From contig PJRA01000508.1 of assembly GCA_016987375.1 (NCBI GenBank), positions 293,826 through 311,851 on the forward strand: DNA of 18,026 nt, given 5' to 3'. The stretch is from Brachionus koreanus (lineage: Eukaryota > Rotifera > Eurotatoria > Ploima > Brachionidae). Made by a program: the position numbers and the translations under genes. Under the pieces are notes generated by a model. That model did not search any database. It was not told the DNA's origin and worked only from the letters and a program-made list of their open reading frames with translations. Within the stretch, counting starts at the first letter, position 1. Every line of letters starts with the position of its first letter. Of the stretch, positions 1 through 8,950 are shown in pieces.

Positions 1-805
1 ATTTATAAAAAAATTTAGATAAATAAAATAATTAATTTCTAAACTTTTGCAACATATTGTAATCTCAAATACAATTCTATCAAATTAGACACTTGATGAA
101 AATGAAAATCTGAAGGGTCTATCATATTATGTGGCGAAGACCACTCACCTATAATATGTGACCAGTGCTGGTCATCTAATTTTCCAAGGGGTAATATGTG
201 ACCCGATGATTGAATAAAAAATATTTAAAGAAAATTACGTGACCAAAAATTTTATTATGTGATCAAGCTAAAAAATATGTGACCAATCATTTTAATATAG
301 CTAATATTAATTCGACAGGCTTTCTAAATAGTCTAAAAATGTATCGGCACAAACCGATTTATAATTTGTACAAGAAGAACATCTCCAAGTTAATCGTTTA
401 TTACTATTTTTGTTCGTTTCCTAAAATCAATTTCCATATTTTGACCAAATTTTTTGCAACCATTTTTGGTGCAAAATTTTTCATATTCAACCAAATCAAT
501 GTCAAGTTATTGAAGAAAAAGCTAAAACTCTGGCGTATCTTTGACATATTCTCTAGATTTACTATCTATTTTTGACTAAAATTTTAGAAAAATTTAAAAA
601 ATTGATTTTTAATTAGGGCTTTAATAATAAAAGAAATATTTATATAAAATTAGAGAAACGGCACAAAATATACTTCGAAATAATTTCAAACAAATTTTGA
701 ATTATTTTAAAGTTTGATTTATCAAGAACTATTTATTTTGTATAAAATTTAGGGTGAGTCAAAAAATTTTGTTTTTTTTTTTCATCAATATTCATCAATT
801 AAAAA
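1..805. other. AT-rich non-coding region
   Basis: I see no gene here. The stretch is AT-rich with many stops in all frames. Open runs such as 279-575 have lysine, asparagine and phenylalanine composition typical of random AT-rich DNA. The one structured part is the TGTGACC motif array at 127-285, listed separately. Near 750 the sequence GGGTGAGTCAAAAAA lies just outside the 3' end of the mariner remnant and could be part of that element's terminal repeat, but I found no matching copy on the other side. Confidence 0.5.
127..285 (+). repeat. Array of TATGTGACCA-like motifs, about 20-bp period
   Basis: The decamer TATGTGACCA or a close variant occurs at 155-164, 195-204, 236-245 (TACGTGACCA), 256-265 (TATGTGATCA) and 276-285. 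A weaker copy (TATGTGGCGA) is at 127-136. From 155 onward the starts are 40, 41, 20 and 20 bp apart, so the copies sit on a roughly 20-bp grid with two positions lost. The sequence between copies is not conserved. This could be a decayed 20-bp tandem repeat, subterminal repeats of a transposon, or a set of binding sites: GGTCA on the other strand is a nuclear-receptor-type half-site. The motifs are seen directly; any function is inference. Confidence 0.55.
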
Positions 806-1400
806 GGAAGTTTTCAAAATATAAACCATTATGTTTTATAGTCTTTAGCCATTATCGACGAGTATTTTGATTCCTATCTTTTACCATTCACCGCCTCATC
901 TATTTTGCCATTGTTCTTTTAGCTGTAAGAGGTCTAGCGTTATCTTGAAAAACAAACCTTGCTTTCAGTTGATAAAAGAAAGGTTATTTTGAAATTATTT
1001 TTTTAGAATAAAGTTACGCATTTATATTAAGACCGTCTGGAACCAGCTCAAAATGTATTATACCTTTGAAGTAAAACCAAATACACAACATAACATTTTA
1101 TCAAGACATTCTATTTTCACGATTGGCTGGCCTGGTTCAGACTGAATCAAAATTGGTTCATTGATTTCTGTTTTTATAATTTCGAAATTAGATCAGCTTA
1201 TCATCAAAAATAATGAGGATTGCTCTCAACCACATATGCAGAGCATTCTAATCTAGAATGGCTGGTCTTACTCGAATCATAACAATTAAATATTTTATAT
1301 CGATCGTGTAACCTTCTTACTTTAAACTCAATTTCACCTTTTTTTTATATATTTTATGAGTTAGTGCTGTTGCTGATAACCATTTTTACAATAATCACGT
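806..1400 (-). pseudogene. Decayed mariner-family transposase fragment
   Basis: Read on the minus strand, fragments appear in the order expected of a mariner (DD34D) transposase. A KWLSATALTH-like block lies near 1357-1388, and an IIFDDK-like block near 1194-1218 may be the eroded first catalytic aspartate region. A PGQP block follows near 1125-1138, then MLCIW (about 1077-1094) running into GIIHFELVPDG (about 1031-1073). FQDNARPLTAKRTMAK (about 916-960) corresponds to the family's HDNARPHTA block with the second catalytic Asp, and NGLYFEN (810-835) matches the family's C-terminus. Frames change between blocks and stops interrupt them. The DNA-binding N-terminus is missing, and the sequence between the NARP block and the C-terminus is much shorter than usual. 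This is a dead, internally deleted copy. Block order and identity are strong; exact ends are uncertain. Confidence 0.8.
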
Positions 1401-2165
1401 AAAAGTACCAACATTTTAAGATTTCACTTAAAGTTTACATTTTATAAAATTATTAGAATTAAATGAACCAAGACATATCATTTTGAATAGAATTCAATTC
1501 TATTAATTTAAGCAAATAATATGACTTTTAATAAAAAATGAAGAAAAATGAATGAGAAAAATTTTTCAAAAACAATATAAAATAATTTGTTTCAATTTTT
1601 ATTTAATATAAAAACTGGACTAAATTACAATTGAGTGGTTCAAATTCAAACAAAATTTTCACTTTAAATTTTGGCTTAATTTTTCTGTTTTGATATCTTA
1701 ATTTTTTAATTTTTTTATTCGATTTATTCTATTTTATCATTCTCTTCCTGTTATAATTTTATTTTTTTATCAATTTATCTTTCTTACTCTGATTTATAAT
1801 TATAATATCTATCTTTTATTTTTGCCTCGATATTTTTGTTTAGAACAATCGATCGATAATAAATGGATACATAAGATACCAAGATATTTCCTGTCTAGAA
1901 ATTAAATCAAGGGACTTTTATATAAGTTCTGTTTTAAACAATAAATAATTGCCTTTATCGACATATTTTATTATAATTATTAATTATTGGCAATATTTGA
2001 ATTATTTTTCGGTCCCTAGAATTGAATTAGGAACGAGTTACGAAATCAATCAATTTATTATAATATGTTTACTTATCTTAATTTTTCCGTTTGTTTATTT
2101 GAGATATGGCACATATAGTAAACTTTTCTTAAATAAAATTTACAGATTATAATGAAGTTTTGAAA
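1401..2165 (+). other. Upstream region of Kv-beta exon A
   Basis: Non-coding, AT-rich DNA between the mariner remnant and the first Kv-beta exon. The open run at 1949-2152 has no recognisable domain and I do not call it a gene. The stretch holds a TATA-like sequence (1919-1926). It also has a good splice acceptor, TTTACAG, ending at 2145, 20 nt before the exon A start codon. That suggests the leader is either spliced from an upstream non-coding exon or trans-spliced. Confidence 0.4.
1919..1926 (+). promoter_or_regulatory. Possible TATA box (TATATAAG) upstream of Kv-beta exon A
   Basis: TATATAAG lies about 240 nt before the exon A ATG. In AT-rich DNA such a match is expected by chance fairly often, so this is weak. 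If it is used, the transcript start would be near 1950, and the TTTACAG acceptor at 2145 would imply a small 5' UTR intron. Confidence 0.2.
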
Positions 2166-2464
2166 ATGCCAAATATTTTTGATTGCAAAAACAGAACAAA
2201 ATCTTCGAATTTTTCCAACGACACAAATGAAATCCCTCTTTTGTCTATTAATCAGTCGTCATCAGTCAATAACATGCTACCTTCTGGCACTCATAATATG
2301 TATGGAGTAATGCTATCCAATAGTTCAATTAGCTCGGAAACCAAAAAATGTTTATTATCAACAAGTCTTGAAGATTCAAATTCACCATTGAGCTTTAGAA
2401 TACCATCAACAATTATAATGCCCTTGATCAGCAAATATCAGATTCCGACGAGCATGCCTTATAA
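2166..2464 (+). CDS. KCNAB: Kv-beta alternative first coding exon A (residues 1-99 plus two bases)
   Basis: Encodes an N-terminus beginning [12 protein letters not shown] and rich in Ser and Asn, ending IPTSMPY plus the bases AA. The donor AA|GTAAGTC at 2465 is canonical. Joining to the single G at 7644 makes Lys100 and gives M-P-Y-K-N-L-G-K-S-G, matching the Y-R/K-N-L-G-K-S-G junction of Kv-beta proteins. I start at the ATG at 2166; an in-frame stop lies upstream at 2130-2132, and a short ATG at 2152 in another frame ends at once. The variable N-terminus is where Kv-beta1 proteins carry an inactivation particle. A Cys at residue 7 followed by Lys, Arg and Lys is suggestive of that but unproven. 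Confidence 0.75.
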
Positions 2465-5400
2465 GTAAGTCAATTGATTCTTATTCTTAACTGATTTTTA
2501 TTTAATTATTTTTAAATAATCCTTTAAATAAATATTAAATCAAAAGCCAATTGTAATCATGAAAAATTTTTAATTAATTTTCAAAATTTTTTTCTTATTA
2601 AAAATATTAAATTGGATTTTTACTAATTTATTCACATTTATTCATGCCCTAATTTGTTGTCAGTAATGAACAGTCGTTTACCAAATATTTATTTGATATA
2701 AAAACTAGCTTGGTTAGCTAAAATGGACAATTATTTTAACAAATTTAGTAATTTTTTAAATTTTTTACTCAAAATTTAAAGTACAATATTATTTATTTAT
2801 TTAAGTTTAAGTTCCATGGACAAGTTGAAAGATGATATAAATAAAAAAAATCAATAAAAAAAATAAAACAAAAATTACAATTAAATGCCTTTTTTACAAT
2901 AGAGTAGTCAATAGAGTAACTTTATTATTTTTATTCCATGGGCTTATACCTTAGAGAATGAGTTAGTAGAAAGATATATTAAATTAATAAGCACAATTAT
3001 ATACAAAATTCTATCTTTAGAATATCACTTAATAAATAATAAATATTCAGGTAGGTTAAGCTTAATTCCATATATAATTTGATTTGGGAAGCAATAAACT
3101 TAATTGAATCAACTAGACCATGATTTTCCTTGATAAATAGATGATTGTTTATTGCTAGAGAAGTCTTCAAACTATAATCCATAACATTAATATGAGTTTT
3201 TTTCTCAACATTATTAAGTTGTTTGCAAAAGGAGACATTTTGCGAAGGAAAGTCAAGATATTCTAGCATACTGAGCTGTTCTTTATTTGCTTAAAGAAGA
3301 ATATCTTGTGTTGTGCGAATGGTCTAAATTGACAAGGGTCTAATTCTGGAAAATTTTTTGATTCCTAGTGTTATTTTGATAAATAAATTTTGTCTTATGT
3401 CTAGTTCATTTAGTTTATTTACACTAATATAGACCAAATCTAGATGATATCGAAAGATTGATTGACAAAATTGTTTAAAGAGAAAACTGACTAAATTAGA
3501 TTATTATGATTTTAATTTTTGAAAAAGAATAAAATTTCCTCTTCAATTAATCCTCAATAAGGATTATATTAGTTCGTGATCCTAAACACCATTTTTTAAA
3601 AATTGAAATGTTAAATTTTGAGAATAATAATATTTAAATAAATTTCAATAATTGACTATTGTTTATTTTGTAATTTTGTTCAACATAAATTTTACTTTTA
3701 ATAATTATCTAAAATTTTTTAGCTTGAATTTTAAATTTGTTTTTTATCAATAATTTAAATTTTTTAATTAAAAATATTCAACTTTATTAATTATTAAAGA
3801 TCAAAAACTTTAAATATTTTTAAAATATTTTAAAAATATTATTAAATATTTTTAAAATGAAAGATAATTAATTTATTCTAGCTTCTGATGCTTCCTTTAT
3901 ACTATTTAGAATTAAATAGAGATTAATTAATACTTATTTTTAGAATTTTTGTTTCAAATAAGTCTTAAATTATAAAAAACAATCATTCCTTTAATTATTA
4001 CATTTTTTTCTAATTACTGATAAATTTATCTTTTATCTAAATCAATAATTTTAAAAAACATAATAAGTGCATTTTTTTTAGGAGAACAAAAATTAAATAG
4101 AAACTAGTTAAATCTTTATTTTATTAGGTAAAATATATCATTAAAAATATTCGAATTTAATTAATTGTATGATAGTTCTTGTTGTAATTTTGGTTTCGTG
4201 CCGTTCCAGCCAAATAGAAATCAGTTTAATAATGCGAAACATTATGCCTAGAAATTCAAGAAATTTTCTAATTACTCCTGAGCATTGCATGTTGAAATTA
4301 GAAAGGAAACGAAAAAGCTATTTAACTAATTTAAAATTCATAATCAATGCCAAATTTAACAACTAATATAAAACTTACAACCAACAAGAAATACGAATTA
4401 ATCTCTCATATCGATTGCATAAGATTTATTTGTTTCTATCGTTTTAACTTTTTAAAATTTTGTTTCTCTTTGAACGTAGTGTTAGAACTGCATTAATTGA
4501 AAACCAAATAGAACAAATAGAGTATTAGTTATTAAAATTTAGTTTCTTGACTGATCTGAATTAAATAGATCAGATAACAAGATAATATATGCTCAAAAAT
4601 TTACCACAGTAATCGAATTTGTTTTAAAAACCCATGAACCAAACGGAGAGAAAATATTTTTTAAAGAAATTTTTTTCATTTAATTCGAGTTCAAGTACAA
4701 ATAGTTCAAATGGATCAATAAACGATATTAAGATGAACATAATACAAAATAACTCGCCGCCTCCGACCATTTTATTAAGCCCAGATTCCAGGGAAATGGA
4801 CTATCTTCTCCAATCTACCACTTCAACTATGCCTCTAATGACTTCTAATCAATTAAATTTTCTTCAACAGCAAAGTTCACTAGAGCTAAAACCATTCAAA
4901 AATAAAGAGGTACAAATCGAAGATGAATCAAATACTGCCATGAATAGTTTTAAAACCGATATTACATTTCTCGACAATCAATCCGTAACATCTGCGGCAG
5001 TTAATCAGCAGCAACTAAACCAATATCAGCAAATGTTTAAGTTTTCAAATAATGGATCTTATAGCAAACTTCGATACAAGTTGGTTTGCTTATAGTTTTG
5101 AAGAATAAATTATTAAACACTAACTTTAAAATAAGAAAATAGATTAGATTTTAATTAAAAATATTTCATATATATATACAGCGATTCTAATAAAAACGAA
5201 ACGGTCTCAGGCCGGTTTTTGGGTTGGCCAGATCGGACGGTACGCCCGATAGCCAGCAAATCGCCGACCGCCCTGGGACCGTTACGTTTTTATTAGAACC
5301 TTATATAATTATTCTAAAAATCACATTATAAAATTAATAAGATTGAAACAATTTAATTTTCTATTCTATTGAATTTTTAAAATTCTATCAAATTAAGCAT

Positions 5401-8400
5401 AAATGTATATTTATTAGTTAGCTAAAGGCTTTATTATGATTGTATTTTAGAATTTATTTTATTGCATTGAATTTTAGTGAATAGAGCTAATAATTACTAT
5501 TATTTAGATTTAAAATTTTGTTATTTTTATCAATAAGTAAACTTTTTTTCTTTTTATGAGCAGAAAAAAAAAAACATAAATATTTTTTAGCATACCAATA
5601 ATAATTTCTTTTTTAAAAAGCTTTTTTTAGGAGTTTAAAACAAATTTAAGTCTTTTATTTTTAATTATTAATTGTTTTTGTTAATATCGAAAAAAAATAA
5701 TTGTAACCAAAGGTTACAGGTTTTATAATTAGAGTAATTAAGCTTAATTTATAAATAATTTCATAAAATAGGCTGTTTTTAAGAATTTCTGGAGTTTAAT
5801 CTATAATTGTTGCTAGGGGTGGGAAACCGGTTTTTAAATTGAATGGGTTTATGGAACTGTGAAACTGGTTTGTCAATGGCCATAAACGTAATCGGTTTTA
5901 AAACAGCCCGAGGGGACAAAAACAAGCAAAAAACACTGTTTAAACGCTGTTTAAACGGCGTTTGGTAGCTGTTTTTTGGGCGTTTTCGCTTTGTTTTTTT
6001 GCGTTTGAAACGTGAGCGTTTTTGGGCCAAAAAAACGAGCGAAAAACACTTTATAAACAAAACAAAATATTTCATTTAGAAAGTTTTTAAGCCTTTTTTG
6101 ACGCGCCAAATACATTTTAAGCCTGTTTTTATCCCGTTTTTAGGACTTCAAAAACAAATTAAGCATGTTTATTATTCAGGAATGATTTTAAATAATCAAA
6201 TTATTTGTTTTAATATTTAATATTAATTTTAAAATAATAATTAAAATATTTCTTAATAATAAAAACTGTAAAAAAACAACCGAAAAGAATTAAAAAAAAA
6301 AAAAAACAATAAAAAACACCTCAAACACTCATAAACACTATTTAAACACCTAAAAACGCTTAAAAGACACACTACTTTACTATATTTTTGAAAAATATGT
6401 TGAATTTTTTTATGTAAGATTTTATTTTAATTTAACTATTTATGACTAAATTTGTCTAAATTCTTGTCTTTATTCTTTTTTTTAGACAAAAATAGTAAAT
6501 TTTTTTTTCTGGCTGTTTTACCCCCGTTTATGGTCTGTTTTTATTTCGTTTAAACGCTCACGTTTAAACAGCGTTTAAACAGTATTTTTTGCCTGTTTTT
6601 GTCCCCTCGGGAAGTGTGAATTAAAATTAAATAGTTTGATTCAAAGAATTGGATTCATTTATTTGACTCGACTAAATATTTAAGAAATTTAAATTTAAAA
6701 TTCTATTTAACATTTATTTTAAAATAATTTGAATTCTTTTTATTGATTTAATGATCGAACCGGTTTCTCCACCCTATGCATTTTTTTTACAGATTTTCTG
6801 TTTTATTTTTAAATTAAAATCTAAAAAAAGTGCACTTATCACATCACTTTTTTATACTGAATTGTAACTTAATTCATAATAAAAAATATTCAACTGTTTT
6901 TACTTTTGAGAAATGATTACAGTTAAAAAATAAAAAAATAAATAAAAAAAAAGAAAATAATTTAATTAAGATTTAATATATTTATAAACAATTTTGATAA
7001 AAGCTAAATTATCTTATGAACCTTTTTGAATCTCCTAGTATACCAATCTTACTACTGGTTTGACTATCGATTAATTTATTCAAGAAATGACATGGATTGA
7101 TTTTCGGTATGAACTAAACAATAGGTGCTGTTTAACAGTCTACATCTTTCAGCAAACTCTAATGCCGAATCCATGTTATTAAAAATAAAAACTTAATTCT
7201 TATAATGACTATTTCAGTTTAACAAGTGCATCTGCTTGGCTAATCAATTTCTTTAATATCGCTCTTTATTTTTATTGTTTTTTGGTGGCATACATAAATA
7301 AAATAATGATGAAGTTTTTTTATTTCCCAAAATTTTGTGATAAATTAGTCTTTTCAATTTAAAAATATTCTCCTCCTTAAATAAATGAATAAATTTTTTT
7401 TTAAAATTAGAAACGAAATTTATTGAGATCTTTTCTATATTAAAGTGATGATCTTAATAATTACACATTGAAATATTATTTATTTTAGTAAACGCCTTAA
7501 CAATGTAAAGTAAAAAATAATTAAAAAAAGAAAAAAAATAAGAGAAGAATTATGTTTATTATTAGAAACACTGATAATAAAAACAGAATTAAAATTAAAA
7601 ATTTTCCGGCTTGTATTTAATAAAAATGATCATTTAAATTTAGGAATCTTGGAAAGTCGGGTCTTCGAGTTTCACAATTTGGTTTGGGAACATGGGTTAC
7701 ATTTGGTTCACAGTTGTCCGACGAAATAGCAGAAGACGTATTAACAACTGCATATCAAAACGGTATAAACATATTCGAGACCTCAGAAGTATATGCGGGA
7801 GGGAAAGCTGAAGCGGCTCTCGGACGAATTTTGAAGAAAAAAAATTGGCGTCGATCTAGCTATATTGTTTGTACAAAAATTTATTTAAGTGGAAGGGCTG
7901 AGACTGAAAAAGGCCTCTCACGAAAACATATTCTCGAAGGTGTTAGGGCATCATTAGACCGATTACAATTGGACTATGTAGATATTGTGTTTGCTAGTAA
8001 ACCTGATACGTATACACCTATGGAAGAAATAGTTCGCGCCTTTTCGCATCTAATAAATACAGACAAGTGCTTTTATTGGGGAACATCAAGATGGAGTAGC
8101 ATGGAAATAATGGAAGCCTATTCTGTAGCTAGACAATTCAACTTGATACCTCCTATTTGTGAACAGGCGGAGTATCATCTTTTTCAAAGGGAACAAGTCG
8201 AATTACATCTTCCAGATTTATTTACCCGTATTGGATTAGGAACTATGACTTGGAGTCCTTTGGCCAGTGGGTTTTTAACAGGAAAATATGAAGAATCAAT
8301 TCCTACAGACTCAAGAGCAGCTCTAAAGGTAAATTTTGAAAAATTTTTGATGAGATTCAATTTTACGAATTAAAAATAAAATCTCAGGCTAATAATTATG

Positions 8401-8849
8401 AAATAAAGAATCTCAGTAATTCAAAATTAAGAAATTTATTGAAACTAATTATTATTTAAAAAATTTATTAACAAAAAGGGCTATGGATGGTTAAAGGAAA
8501 AAATTCAAAATGAAGATGGTAGAAAAAAACAATCAAAGCTCAAAGAACTTCGATTAATTGCAGATCGATTAGAATGCTCTCTTGCTCAGCTAGCTTTAGC
8601 CTGGTGTCTGAAAAATGAGAGTGTAAATTGTGTTTTACTTGGTGCTTCATCTGTTGAACAATTAATTGAAAACATTCAATCACTTCAAGTAAGTCAAATT
8701 GATGATTTTAAGATAAAAAATAATTATTTCTAAAGATTGTTGCTAAACTATCGGTGTCGATTATGAACGAAATCGACAAAATACTTGGAAATCGACCGAC
8801 TAATTTGTCAAGATACGCATCGAAAAACGAGAGTCTACAAAAAACATAG
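2166..8849 (+). CDS. KCNAB: Voltage-gated K+ channel beta subunit (Kv-beta / Hyperkinetic-type aldo-keto reductase)
   Basis: Cytoplasmic auxiliary subunit that docks as a tetramer under Kv1-type channels. It has an NADP(H)-binding aldo-keto reductase TIM-barrel fold and links channel gating to redox state. Isoform A joins 2166-2464, 7644-8328, 8479-8688 and 8736-8849 (435 aa). Isoform B replaces the first exon with 4634-5079 (484 aa). All junctions are GT...AG and keep frame. Family signatures are near-identical to vertebrate Kv-beta: [12 protein letters not shown] at the core start, [55 protein letters not shown] and a C-terminal NEIDKILGN. Of the usual catalytic tetrad, Tyr150 and Lys178 are kept (isoform A numbering), but the Asp is Glu145 and the Asn is Ser218. 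Identity is certain at family level. The alternative first exons are inferred from matching phase and motif. Confidence 0.93.
2465..4633 (+). other. Kv-beta first intron, part between exons A and B
   Basis: AT-rich intronic DNA. A minus-strand open run (2997-3269) begins with ATG and has mixed composition but no domain I recognise. A plus-strand run (4169-4366) likewise has no recognisable match and lacks a useful splice donor. Just before exon B the sequence TTTACCACAG ends at 4609, an acceptor-like site. If exon A were spliced to it, the frame would reach a stop (TGA at 4635-4637), so exon B is not an in-frame cassette after A. It is better read as a separate first coding exon with its own promoter in this stretch. 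Confidence 0.45.
4634..5079 (+). CDS. KCNAB: Kv-beta alternative first coding exon B (residues 1-148 plus two bases)
   Basis: Begins [16 protein letters not shown], a basic and aromatic start, then a long low-complexity stretch rich in Ser, Asn and Gln. It ends SYSKLRY plus AA, before GTTGGT at 5080. Joined to 7644 this reads [14 protein letters not shown]. That closely resembles the L-R-Y-K-N-L-G-K-S-G junction I recall for Drosophila Hyperkinetic, and is arguably a better match than exon A gives. Exon length leaves phase 2, as exon A does. The donor GTTGGT is weaker than the exon A donor, and without splicing the frame stops at 5093-5095. Chance agreement of both motif and phase is unlikely. 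Confidence 0.72.
5080..5182 (+). other. Start of intron after Kv-beta exon B
   Basis: AT-rich intronic DNA between the exon B donor and the GC-rich hairpin element. It ends in a TATATATATA run that directly abuts the element and may be its insertion target. Confidence 0.4.
5183..5300. mobile_element. Small GC-rich inverted-repeat element (MITE-like), 118 bp
   Basis: Terminal arms of 33 bp (5183-5215 and 5268-5300) are inverted copies with 4 mismatches. Both carry TTCTAATAAAAACG followed by AACGGT. The interior (5216-5267) is far richer in G and C than its surroundings and is itself partly self-complementary (GGCCAGATCGG against CCGATAGCC), so the whole unit would fold into a long hairpin. 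It sits in a TA-rich site: TATATA on the left with CAGC before the arm, and TTATATA on the right. That is compatible with TA-targeted Tc1/mariner-type MITEs, but no exact target duplication is clear. It has no coding capacity. It lies about 100 nt downstream of the exon B donor. Confidence 0.8.
5301..5813 (+). other. Kv-beta first intron, AT-rich spacer
   Basis: AT-rich intronic DNA with homopolymer A and T runs. I find no gene, RNA gene or repeat pair inside it. Confidence 0.5.
5814..6776. mobile_element. Inverted-repeat element with hAT-like ends, about 960 bp
   Basis: The left end TAGGGGTGGGAAACCGGTT (5814) and the inverted right end TAGGGTGGAGAAACCGGTT (ending 6776) match except for two single-base gaps. 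Ends of the form TAGGGGTGG are common among hAT-type elements. I could not find a matching 8-bp target duplication: the flanks are ATTGTTGC and TGCATTTT. Inside is a second, better preserved inverted pair at 5907-6611, so this is either one element with two repeat layers or one element nested in another. No transposase is encoded. The open run on the minus strand at 5779-6075 is repeat sequence, not a gene. Confidence 0.6.
5907..6611. repeat. 51-bp inverted repeats bounding a 705-bp unit
   Basis: The arms 5907-5957 and 6561-6611 are inverted copies with only 2 mismatches in 51 bp. Each starts CCCGAGGGGACAAAAACA and contains two copies of the palindrome GTTTAAAC; a further copy lies near 6549. 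Such high arm identity inside non-coding AT-rich DNA points to a recent insertion or to selection on a hairpin. The interior is AT-rich, with scattered CGTTT and AAACG words and no reading frame that looks like protein. Confidence 0.85.
6777..7643 (+). other. End of Kv-beta first intron
   Basis: AT-rich intron running to the acceptor TTTAAATTTAG at 7643. The part at 7015-7250 is less AT-rich than its surroundings. It has a short ATG frame at about 7088 ([10 protein letters not shown]) that stops without a GT donor in phase 2, so I do not call a third first exon. No other feature is seen. Confidence 0.4.
7644..8849 (+). CDS. KCNAB: Kv-beta common core: three exons encoding the aldo-keto reductase barrel
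   Basis: Exons are 7644-8328 (one base plus 228 codons), 8479-8688 (70 codons) and 8736-8849 (37 codons plus TAG). The introns are 150 and 47 nt with donors GTAAAT and GTAAGT. The first exon runs from NLGKSGLRV to SRAALK and holds most of the barrel, including GTWVTFG, the E-T-S-E-V-Y active-site loop, the Lys of the C-T-K-I-Y strand, and the WGTSRWSS and WSPLASG cofactor segments. The second, from GYGWLKEKI to ENIQSLQ, includes [10 protein letters not shown] and the LLGAS NADP-binding loop. The last holds [11 protein letters not shown] and a family-variable tail. Length and order match vertebrate Kv-beta closely, so the core is complete. Confidence 0.95.
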
Positions 8850-8950
8850 CCTTATGTTTTCTTGTATTTTATTCACAACTATATTTTTTGTTAAACGAAT
8901 ATTTTTTGGAAATTTTTTTATAATATATATATATACTATTTTTTTTTATT

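Noticed and set aside
279..575. Plus-strand open frame of 98 codons
   Set aside because: Start and composition (Lys, Asn, Phe, Ile) look like random AT-rich DNA, it overlaps the end of the motif array, and no domain is recognisable.
1949..2152. Plus-strand open frame of 67 codons with an SVPRIELGTS segment
   Set aside because: Hydrophobic low-complexity translation. The segment resembles spurious frames from repeat or tRNA-like DNA; a T-arm-like match on the minus strand at about 2010-2035 has no A box, so neither a gene nor a SINE is called.
4169..4366. Plus-strand open frame of 65 codons upstream of exon B
   Set aside because: No recognisable match, and no phase-2 donor that would give the YK-NLGKSG join, so not a third Kv-beta first exon.
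5779..6075. Minus-strand open frame of 98 codons, Lys/Arg-rich
   Set aside because: It lies on the inverted-repeat arms of the mobile element; the basic residues come from repeated AAAACG-type words rather than from a protein family.
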